7,378 nucleotides of DNA from an uncultured Lachnospiraceae bacterium (lineage in GTDB: Bacteria; Bacillota; Clostridia; Lachnospirales; Lachnospiraceae). The stretch lies in NCBI GenBank assembly GCA_934338765.1, contig CAKRHL010000101.1:1-7378 (forward strand). Direction: 5' to 3'. The notes beneath the pieces were generated by a model. It ran no database searches, had not been told where the DNA came from, and saw only the letters and a list, made by a program, of their open reading frames with translations. Positions 1-4,553 of this stretch are shown here, piece by piece. Positions within the stretch are counted from its first letter, which is position 1. The number at the start of each line of letters is the position of its first letter. Both the position numbers and the translations under genes were made by a program.

Positions 1-1
1 A

Positions 2-97
2 TATTTCCCGGAGCCATATCCGGCACGTTCCTGTGTTGAGGTGGCACGCCTTCCTAAGGATGTTCTGATCGAGATTGAGGCGATTGCGGCAAAATAA
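2..97 (+). CDS. ridA: RidA family enamine/imine deaminase, C-terminal fragment
   Basis: This is the last 31 codons plus TAA of a gene that begins before the window. The peptide contains [15 protein letters not shown] followed by IEIEAIA, which is the signature C-terminus of the RidA/YjgF/YER057c family. Family members are small trimeric cytosolic enzymes of about 125 to 130 residues. They hydrolyse reactive enamines and imines, such as 2-aminoacrylate released by PLP-dependent enzymes, and so protect other PLP enzymes. The arginine in the PARS stretch corresponds to the conserved residue that binds the substrate carboxylate. The frame ends cleanly and is followed by a strong terminator, so it is probably the last gene of its transcript. 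Whether it is true RidA or a related Rid subfamily member cannot be decided from the tail alone, although the tail is very close to the classical RidA form. Confidence 0.9.
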   Translation, partial: YFPEPYPARSCVEVARLPKDVLIEIEAIAAK

Positions 98-135
98 AAG
101 AACAGAGGAATAAAATAAGTAACTCAGTGGATTTT

Positions 136-185
136 ACAGGGATGCCCAAAAGTGCGTTATCACTTTTGGGCATCCCTGTTTCGTT
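136..185 (+). terminator. Intrinsic terminator after the RidA gene
   Basis: A perfect 19-bp stem pairs 136-154 with 161-179 around a 6-nt loop (cgttat), and a short T-rich run (180-185) follows. The stem contains the GC-rich block gggatgccc. It lies 38 bases after the RidA stop codon and separates that gene from the long intergenic region. Because the stem is a perfect palindrome with an A/T-rich base, some terminator activity on the opposite strand is possible, but no gene approaches from that side here. Confidence 0.9.
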
Positions 186-245
186 GTATGAAAAAATAAA
201 TGATAGGATTTTATTTGCAGTAATTGTTTATGATAGATAAAGACT

Positions 246-262
246 AAATTGTCTGACAATTT
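246..262. promoter_or_regulatory. 17-bp perfect palindrome, operator-like (left copy)
   Basis: The sequence AAATTGTCTGACAATTT is a perfect 8-1-8 inverted repeat. Its core TTGTCTGACAA fits the pattern TNGTNNNACNA reported for operators of the FadR subgroup of GntR regulators. A matching half-site, gacaattt, follows at 275-282. A near copy lies at 559-575. No regulator gene is in the window, so the family assignment is an inference from the pattern only. It could instead be a chance hairpin in AT-rich DNA, although the near-identical second copy argues against that. Confidence 0.5.
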
Positions 263-385
263 GCAGATAAAAAAGACAATTTCATTTTAGAAAAATGGAT
301 TGACAATGAAATAATTGTATATATTGCACAAATAAATTGATTTATATTAGTAGAAATGTCAAAAATAAGAGATAAATGTGAATAG

Positions 386-544
386 TTATCCACATTTTGT
401 GGATTTAAAAATGGTGGAAAAATGGAGTTATTCACGAAGTTATCCACATTATCCACATTTTTTACCTGTTTTTTACACAAAAACAATCCTGTCAACAAGA
501 AAATTTGTTTTGTGAAAAAGGATAAAAATGCAAAATGTGAAAAA
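386..544. promoter_or_regulatory. Cluster of DnaA boxes
   Basis: Three exact copies of the DnaA box TTATCCACA occur on the plus strand at 386-394, 440-448 and 449-457; the last two abut with no gap. Relaxed plus-strand boxes are TTATTCACG (428-436) and TTTTACACA (471-479). Relaxed minus-strand boxes, read as TTTTTCACA, lie at 511-519 and 536-544. A weaker minus-strand box at 398-406 forms a perfect inverted repeat (388-404) with the first exact box. DnaA is the replication initiator and also a transcription factor. Such clusters are found at oriC, at DnaA-titrating loci and at DnaA-regulated promoters. No dnaA or dnaN gene is visible, so the role here is undetermined. The motif matches themselves are direct observation. 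Confidence 0.75.
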
Positions 545-558
545 AAATCTTGACAGAC

Positions 559-575
559 AAATTGTGTGACAATTA
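559..575. promoter_or_regulatory. 17-bp palindrome, operator-like (right copy)
   Basis: AAATTGTGTGACAATTA differs from the left copy (246-262) at only two of 17 positions. It keeps an inverted repeat aattgt / acaatt around gtg, and its core TTGTGTGACAA again fits TNGTNNNACNA. It begins four bases after a TTGACA hexamer (550-555) and lies about 105 bases upstream of the -35 element of the hpf promoter. The centres of the two copies are 313 bases apart, close to 30 helical turns, so a looping arrangement is conceivable. This is inference; no regulator is encoded nearby. Confidence 0.5.
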
Positions 576-680
576 ACGAATAATACTTTGATCCGGAACA
601 TAAGAAATGTTATTGGTGTATGTTATATGTTGATGAGAGAAAAGTTCGAATATGTTTTTGTGCAATTTGTTCATTTTTGC

Positions 681-709
681 TTGCAAAATATAGCGAGTTG
701 TAGTATAAT
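681..709 (+). promoter_or_regulatory. Vegetative (sigma-A type) promoter for hpf
   Basis: A -35 element TTGCAA (681-686) is separated by exactly 17 bp from a perfect -10 element TATAAT (704-709). Transcription would start near 716 and give a short leader of about 29 nt before the hpf start codon. This is the best promoter in the gap between the RidA terminator and hpf. Confidence 0.8.
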
Positions 710-744
710 ATAACCATTCTAAACAGTAAAGGAGTTGGGGACTT

Positions 745-1272
745 ATGCAGTATATCATCAGTGGTAAGAACATCGACGTAACAGAAGGATTGAAGGCTGC
801 TGTCCAGGATAAGCTGGGCAAGCTGGAGAGATATTTTACACCGGAGACAGAAGTTCATGTAACCCTGAGTGTAGAGAAGGAGAGACAGAAAATAGAGATT
901 ACCATCCCAATGAAAGGAAATATTGTCAGAGCAGAGCAGGTTAGCGATGATATGTACGTTTCTATTGATCTTGTAGAGGAAATTATTGAGCGTCAGCTTC
1001 GTAAATATAAGAACAAGATTGTCGATCAGCAGCAGTCAGCAGTCAGCCTGAGCAAGGCTTTTGTAGAGGAGGACATTGAGGAGGATGACGAGATCAAGAT
1101 CATTCGTTCCAAGAGATTCGCTATGAAGCCGATGGAGGCTGAGGAAGCTTGCTTACAGATGGAGCTTCTGGGACACAATTTTTATGTATTCCGTAATGCA
1201 ACAACTGATGAGGTCAATGTTGTATACAAGAGAAAAGGAAATACTTATGGATTGATCGAGCCGGAGTTTTAA
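745..1272 (+). CDS. hpf: Ribosome hibernation promoting factor, long form
   Basis: This 175-residue protein is a long-form HPF (YvyD/RaiA-like). The N-terminal domain (about 1-100) begins MQYIISGKNIDVTEGLK and has the beta-alpha-beta-beta-beta-alpha pattern that binds in the decoding and tRNA channel of the 30S subunit. An acidic linker (about 105-117, rich in E and D) joins it to a C-terminal domain (about 118-175) containing KRFAMKPMEAEEACLQME and ending YGLIEPEF, the part that dimerises to join two 70S ribosomes into inactive 100S particles. The length is typical of the long form in Firmicutes. The ATG is supported by AAAGGAG at 728-734, ten bases upstream. The gene has its own promoter and terminator. 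In many Clostridia hpf directly precedes secA; here a cellulase gene lies between them. In related bacteria the gene is induced in stationary phase or starvation, but no such signal is identified here. Confidence 0.95.
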   Translation: MQYIISGKNIDVTEGLKAAVQDKLGKLERYFTPETEVHVTLSVEKERQKIEITIPMKGNIVRAEQVSDDMYVSIDLVEEIIERQLRKYKNKIVDQQQSAVSLSKAFVEEDIEEDDEIKIIRSKRFAMKPMEAEEACLQMELLGHNFYVFRNATTDEVNVVYKRKGNTYGLIEPEF

Positions 1273-1312
1273 TGAGTTGGTTTATGGGAGAAGAAAAATA
1301 AGCACAGGAAGG

Positions 1313-1336
1313 TATCATACAGTGGGGTGTATGATA
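1313..1336 (+). other. Hairpin after hpf without T-tract
   Basis: A perfect 8-bp stem, tatcatac (1313-1320) with gtatgata (1329-1336), encloses an 8-nt loop. No T-run follows, so it is unlikely to terminate by itself. It lies 15 bases before the true terminator and may stabilise the 3' end of the hpf message. Confidence 0.45.
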
Positions 1337-1350
1337 TAAAGCAGTATAGA

Positions 1351-1388
1351 AGGGGTGAGTGTCAGTTTTTGGCACCCGCTCTTTTTTT
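1351..1388 (+). terminator. Intrinsic terminator after hpf
   Basis: The left arm (1353-1363, gggtgagtgtc) pairs with 1371-1381 (ggcacccgctc) around the loop agttttt, with one A-C mismatch and some G-T wobbles. Seven consecutive T residues follow at 1382-1388. This is a standard Rho-independent terminator and indicates that hpf is normally not read through into the cellulase gene. Confidence 0.8.
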
Positions 1389-1396
1389 ATTATACA
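1369..1396 (+). promoter_or_regulatory. Possible promoter for the cellulase gene
   Basis: TTGGCA (1369-1374) and TATACA (1391-1396) are spaced by 16 bp and match five and four of the six consensus positions respectively. They overlap the 3' arm and T-tract of the hpf terminator. It is the only promoter-like pair found between the hpf terminator and the cellulase start, so it is offered as a candidate only. A start near 1403 would give a leader of about 70 nt containing the 1426-1453 hairpin. Confidence 0.3.
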
Positions 1397-1425
1397 GGAA
1401 AATGCTCGTAATGTAGTGTGAGCAA

Positions 1426-1453
1426 GGTCAAAACGCTGGTTTTGCCCTTTTTT
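1426..1453 (+). terminator. Hairpin and T-tract in the cellulase leader (possible attenuator)
   Basis: The stem gg(t)caaaac (1426-1434, one bulged T) pairs with gttttgcc (1439-1446) around the loop gctg, and six T residues follow at 1448-1453. The structure ends eight bases before the AAAGGA ribosome binding site of the cellulase gene. It could be a second terminator behind hpf or an attenuator in the cellulase leader. The same DNA, 1428-1441, resembles a catabolite-responsive element (TCAAAACGCTGGTT, with core AAACGCT), so the palindrome may be a protein-binding site instead. Confidence 0.5.
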
Positions 1454-1473
1454 GCAACAGAAAGGAAAGAGAG

Positions 1474-4353
1474 ATGAAACGAACAAAAAGAGTAATTGCC
1501 TTATTTGTGGGAGCGGCTATGATCCTGTCCCAGCTGACAATGCCGGGGATAGGGAAAAGAGCTTTAGCGGATAATGGTTTTCAGGATCTGGATCAATCAC
1601 AGATCACGGAGGCGATGGGAGCCGGTTGGAATCTGGGAAACCAGTTGGAGGCATCAAACGGTGGTACACCGTCGGAGACGGCATATGGTAATCCGGTGAT
1701 CAGTGAAGACCTTATTAAAGCAGTGAAAAAAGCAGGATTTCGCTCAATCCGTATTCCGGTTTCTTATTTAAGTAAGATCGGAAGTGAGCCGGATTATACC
1801 ATCGATTCTGCCTGGCTTGACAGAGTGCAGCAGGTAGTGGACATGTGTATGGACAATGATCTTTATGCCATTATTAATATGCATGGAGATGGTTACACAA
1901 GCGTGACCGGAGGATGGCTGTATTGCGGAGATGATGATTCCGCACAAGAACAGATCAAGGCAAAGTATAAAGCCTGCTGGAAACAGATTGCGACACGTTT
2001 TCAGTCCTATGATGAGCACTTGATCTTTGAATCCATGAATGAGGAGTTTGATGGAAGTTATGGCAATCCGCCGGCAAAAGCATATGCAAACATCAATGCA
2101 TATAATCAGATTTTTGTGGATACCGTACGTCAGACCGGTGGCAACAACGATAAACGCTGGCTGCTGATACCGGGCTGGAATACCAATATCAATTATACAG
2201 CAGATAATTATGGATTTCAGCTGCCGACAGATTCATATCGTTCGGGAGATATAGCAGCTGCCGAGCAGAGGATTATGATCTCGGTGCATTATTATGATCC
2301 GTGGGATTTTTGCGGAACAGAGGATGGCAGTGTGACCCAGTGGGGAGATGCTGTGACGGACAGCTCCAAAAAGGCATCATGGGGAGACGAATCCTATCTG
2401 AAGAGCCAGTTTCAGAAGCTGCAGAGCGCATTTGTACAAAAGGGTTATCCGGTAGTGATCGGAGAATACGGATCGATTGATAAATCTACCGATGATTCTG
2501 TAAATGCCGCGTCCCGTGTTGAATTTGCCGGAAAGGTATGCAGCTACGCCAAAAAGGATGGGCTGATTCCGGTATATTGGGATAACGGACACAATGGACA
2601 TTATGGTTTTGGTCTTTTTAACAGATATAATAGTCAGGTGACACAGCAGGAGATTATTGATGGGATTATGGAGGTCTATGGAAGTGCGACCGGTACAAGT
2701 ACACCGAAGACCACAACCGCGGCACCGTCTGCTTCTGCTGCAGGAGCAACAGATACGCCATCTACAGGAGTAGAAAGAGAGATCCTGTTTGAAAACGGAA
2801 GTGTCGGTGAAAGCTATGAAACCAACGATGCATCATGGCTTGTAGACGGGAAAGATAACGATACGCTTACGGTAATATATACATGTACGGAGGCAGATCA
2901 TGCCGGCTGGGGGATTCTTGGCTGGGGAGCTTCCGTGGATGGTGAGTGGAAAGAGGGAAAAGGATATTCCGCAGGAAGTCCGGCTTCTACCGAGGTTACG
3001 GGTACATGTACCCTGAAGGAGCTGCGGGAGGCTCTTGATATCAGCAGCAGTTCAGCGGTTAGTTATTTAAAACTATCTGCTTATAATGGTGGAAAGATAC
3101 TGAAAATATATCTGGAAAAAGAAGCTTCTGCGACACCGACCGCAACACCGACGGCCAGTGCCACAGCAGGAGTGCCGACCGCAACACCGACGGCCAGTGC
3201 CACAGCAGGAGTGCCAACCGCAACACCGACGGCCAGTGCCACAGTAGAAGTGCCGACCGCAACACCGACGGCCAGTGCCACAGTAGAAGTGCCGATTGGA
3301 ACACCGACGGCCAGTGCTACAGCAGAAGTGCCGACCGCAACATCGACGGCCAGCGCTACAGCAGAAGTACAGACTGATGCACCGGCGGTAAGTGCTACAG
3401 GAGGAGTACCAACACAGAGACCGTCTGCTATTCCGGCTACGGAGGTCCCGTCGTTGGTTCCGGATACCACGCCGGTTCCGGGAACTTCAGATGCACCGGA
3501 TACTACCCCGGTTCCCGGAATCTCAGGTGCGCCGGATACTACTCCGGTTCCCGGGACTTCAGATGCGCCGGATACCACGCCGGTTCCGGGAACTTCAGAT
3601 GCGCCGGATACCACTCCGGTTCCGGGAACTTCAGATGTGCCGGATACCACGCCGGTTCCGGGAACTTCAGATGTGCCGGATACTACGCCGGTTCCGGAAA
3701 CTTCAGATGCGTCGGATACCACTCCGGTTCCGGGAACTTCAGATGTGCCGGATACCACGCCGGTTCCCGGAAACTCAGGTGCACCCGGCACCACCTTTGT
3801 TCCGGAAGTCACAGAAACACCGGGAAAAACAACAGTACCGGGAGTATCAGGAACTCCGGCTCCGAAAAAGTCTCCGATACCGGGAAGCAGTACATCTGCG
3901 CCGGTACAGCAGGAACAGACCAAAAAAATGTATGTAACTCAAAAATATTCATTGACGGCAGGAGAGGAAACTGACGTAGAATCGTGTCACAGCTCTAATG
4001 CGAAAGTGGCCCGGGTGGATTCGTCCGGCAGGGTATCGGCGCTGAAAGCCGGTTCTGCAGAGATCACGATCACATATGTCGATGGTACATCTGTTATTTA
4101 CAGGCTGCAGGTGGTTAAACCGAAGGTGACGTTGAAGCATAATAGGCTTTCGATACGTAAGGGACAAAAAGCACGGATAGAAATAAAGAAGAAGCTTTTT
4201 TCCGATAAAGTGAAAAAATATTGTGTCAAAAACAAATCGGTTGTAAGAGTTACAGCGGCAGGTAAGGTCACGGGACGGAAAAAAGGCCGTACATATGTCA
4301 CCGTGATCATGAAAAGCGGCGTCCGCAAACAGTGCAGGATTACGGTAAAATGA
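1474..4353 (+). CDS. Secreted multidomain GH5 endoglucanase-like protein
   Basis: This 959-residue protein starts with a Sec signal peptide (basic MKRTKR, hydrophobic core 7-24, likely cleavage after ALA at 30-32). Residues about 35-403 form a GH5 TIM barrel. Visible landmarks are GWNLGNQLEA (51-60), R93 in SIRIPVS, H137, the acid/base E190 in FESMNEE, HYY at 272-274, the nucleophile E331 in VVIGEYGS and W369. GH5 enzymes of this type cleave beta-1,4-glucans with retention, but the exact substrate (cellulose, mixed-linkage glucan or xyloglucan) cannot be read from sequence. A linker (404-432) leads to an unassigned beta-rich, Trp-containing module (about 433-548), possibly carbohydrate binding. 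Two repeat linkers follow (556-659 and 664-795), then two Ig-like, BIG2-type domains (about 816-882 and 883-959), the last very basic. No LPXTG, dockerin or SLH motif is seen. AAAGGA (1461-1466) precedes the ATG by seven bases. The gene has terminators on both sides and interrupts the usual hpf-secA neighbourhood. Confidence 0.9.
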   Translation: MKRTKRVIALFVGAAMILSQLTMPGIGKRALADNGFQDLDQSQITEAMGAGWNLGNQLEASNGGTPSETAYGNPVISEDLIKAVKKAGFRSIRIPVSYLSKIGSEPDYTIDSAWLDRVQQVVDMCMDNDLYAIINMHGDGYTSVTGGWLYCGDDDSAQEQIKAKYKACWKQIATRFQSYDEHLIFESMNEEFDGSYGNPPAKAYANINAYNQIFVDTVRQTGGNNDKRWLLIPGWNTNINYTADNYGFQLPTDSYRSGDIAAAEQRIMISVHYYDPWDFCGTEDGSVTQWGDAVTDSSKKASWGDESYLKSQFQKLQSAFVQKGYPVVIGEYGSIDKSTDDSVNAASRVEFAGKVCSYAKKDGLIPVYWDNGHNGHYGFGLFNRYNSQVTQQEIIDGIMEVYGSATGTSTPKTTTAAPSASAAGATDTPSTGVEREILFENGSVGESYETNDASWLVDGKDNDTLTVIYTCTEADHAGWGILGWGASVDGEWKEGKGYSAGSPASTEVTGTCTLKELREALDISSSSAVSYLKLSAYNGGKILKIYLEKEASATPTATPTASATAGVPTATPTASATAGVPTATPTASATVEVPTATPTASATVEVPIGTPTASATAEVPTATSTASATAEVQTDAPAVSATGGVPTQRPSAIPATEVPSLVPDTTPVPGTSDAPDTTPVPGISGAPDTTPVPGTSDAPDTTPVPGTSDAPDTTPVPGTSDVPDTTPVPGTSDVPDTTPVPETSDASDTTPVPGTSDVPDTTPVPGNSGAPGTTFVPEVTETPGKTTVPGVSGTPAPKKSPIPGSSTSAPVQQEQTKKMYVTQKYSLTAGEETDVESCHSSNAKVARVDSSGRVSALKAGSAEITITYVDGTSVIYRLQVVKPKVTLKHNRLSIRKGQKARIEIKKKLFSDKVKKYCVKNKSVVRVTAAGKVTGRKKGRTYVTVIMKSGVRKQCRITVK
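3139..3450 (+). repeat. 39-bp tandem repeat, about 8 copies, coding for a 13-residue linker unit
   Basis: The unit encodes TATPTASATAGVP and occurs about eight times without gaps (protein residues 556-659). Copies 1-4 are nearly identical in DNA: the first and second differ at one base, and the third and fourth are identical. Copies 5-8 decay progressively. This gradient suggests recent expansion at the 5' end by slippage or unequal recombination. The product is a flexible Thr/Ala/Pro linker between the catalytic and middle modules and the C-terminal domains. Variation in copy number between strains would be expected. Confidence 0.95.
3463..3858 (+). repeat. 36-bp tandem repeat, about 11 copies, coding for a 12-residue linker unit
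   Basis: The unit encodes DTTPVPGTSDAP and occurs nine times well conserved (protein residues 664-771), then twice degenerately (772-795). It differs from the preceding 39-bp array in period, sequence and charge: each unit carries one or two aspartates. The DNA copies differ mostly by single changes such as ccacg/ccact and gatgcg/gatgtg. The product should be an extended, proline-rich, acidic stalk. The strong codon regularity also opens long frames on the other strand and in another forward frame, which are not genes. Confidence 0.95.
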
Positions 4354-4370
4354 TAGAGATATGATCAGAG

Positions 4371-4420
4371 AGTCTCTGGAGTATTGCGTCAATGGCAGTA
4401 CTTCAGGGGCTTTTGCTTTT
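4371..4420 (+). terminator. Intrinsic terminator after the cellulase gene
   Basis: An uninterrupted 17-bp stem (five G-T wobbles) pairs 4371-4387 (agtctctggagtattgc) with 4395-4411 (gcagtacttcaggggct) around the loop gtcaatg, and a T-rich tail tttgctttt follows. It begins 17 bases after the cellulase stop codon and isolates that gene from secA. Part of the tail, aggggctttt (4405-4414), is repeated directly at 4423-4432. Confidence 0.8.
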
Positions 4421-4448
4421 GAAGGGGCTTTTGAAGGAAAAATAAAAG

Positions 4449-4477
4449 TTGCTTATAAACTTGAAAAATGCTATACT
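4449..4477 (+). promoter_or_regulatory. Promoter for secA, extended -10 type
   Basis: The -10 element TATACT (4472-4477) is preceded directly by TGC, which gives an extended -10. A weak -35 element TTGCTT (4449-4454) lies exactly 17 bp upstream. Transcription would start near 4484, giving a 5' leader of about 70 nt. A competing pair, TTGAAA (4461-4466) with taattt (4484-4489), has a much poorer -10. Confidence 0.65.
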
Positions 4478-4511
4478 TGAGTGTAATTTCGGAATTAGGT
4501 GAAATTATATT

Positions 4512-4533
4512 TACCTGCGGACAGGGGCAGGTA
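4512..4533 (+). other. Hairpin in the secA leader
   Basis: A perfect 7-bp GC-containing stem, tacctgc (4512-4518) with gcaggta (4527-4533), encloses an 8-nt loop. It ends just upstream of the ribosome binding region (GGAAAGG 4536-4542 and AAGG 4544-4547). No T-tract follows, so it is not a terminator. It might affect translation or message stability of secA. No SecM-like arrest peptide is apparent in the short leader. Confidence 0.4.
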
Positions 4534-4553
4534 TTGGAAAGGTAAGGTAGAGT

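Larger units (their letters stand above)
186..680. other. Long AT-rich intergenic region upstream of hpf
   Basis: This stretch of about 500 bases has no credible gene. Short open frames on the minus strand exist, but they lack ribosome binding sites and have low-complexity translations created by the repeated TTATCCACA motifs. The region is strongly AT-rich compared with the flanking genes. It holds a cluster of DnaA boxes (386-544), two related 17-bp palindromes (246-262 and 559-575) and extra gacaat half-sites (275-282 and 302-307). Two TTGACA hexamers at 300-305 and 550-555 have no convincing -10 partner. The size and motif content are unusual for a gap between two housekeeping genes and suggest a regulatory or replication-related role. 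Confidence 0.7.

Noticed and set aside
300..325. Possible promoter TTGACA (300-305) with TATATT (320-325)
   Set aside because: The spacer is only 14 bp, and no good -10 is found at 16-18 bp. A perfect -35 hexamer alone is not enough in such AT-rich DNA.
244..498. Minus-strand open frame of 84 codons in the ridA-hpf gap
   Set aside because: Its translation (such as KNVDNVDNFVNN) comes from the DnaA-box repeats. It has no clear ribosome binding site and no recognisable domain.
550..586. Possible promoter TTGACA (550-555) near taatac (581-586)
   Set aside because: The spacing of 25 bp is far too long, and hexamers at 16-18 bp are poor. The TTGCAA/TATAAT pair at 681-709 explains hpf better.
597..611. 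Small inverted repeat aacat / atgtt upstream of hpf
   Set aside because: A 5-bp AT-rich stem is expected by chance in this composition.
3081..3923. Long minus-strand open frame (280 codons) opposite the linker repeats
   Set aside because: It follows the 39- and 36-bp repeat periodicity and encodes only GTGVVSG-type low complexity. It is produced by the codon pattern of the real gene on the plus strand and has no ribosome binding site.
3392..3937. Second plus-strand open frame (181 codons) inside the cellulase repeats
   Set aside because: It is an Arg-rich repetitive translation in an alternative frame of the same repeats, wholly inside the cellulase gene.
4405..4432. Direct repeat aggggctttt (4405-4414 and 4423-4432) as an insertion footprint
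   Set aside because: It is only 10 bp and overlaps the terminator tail. No insertion lies between the copies and no matching copy is seen upstream of the cellulase gene, so local duplication is simpler.
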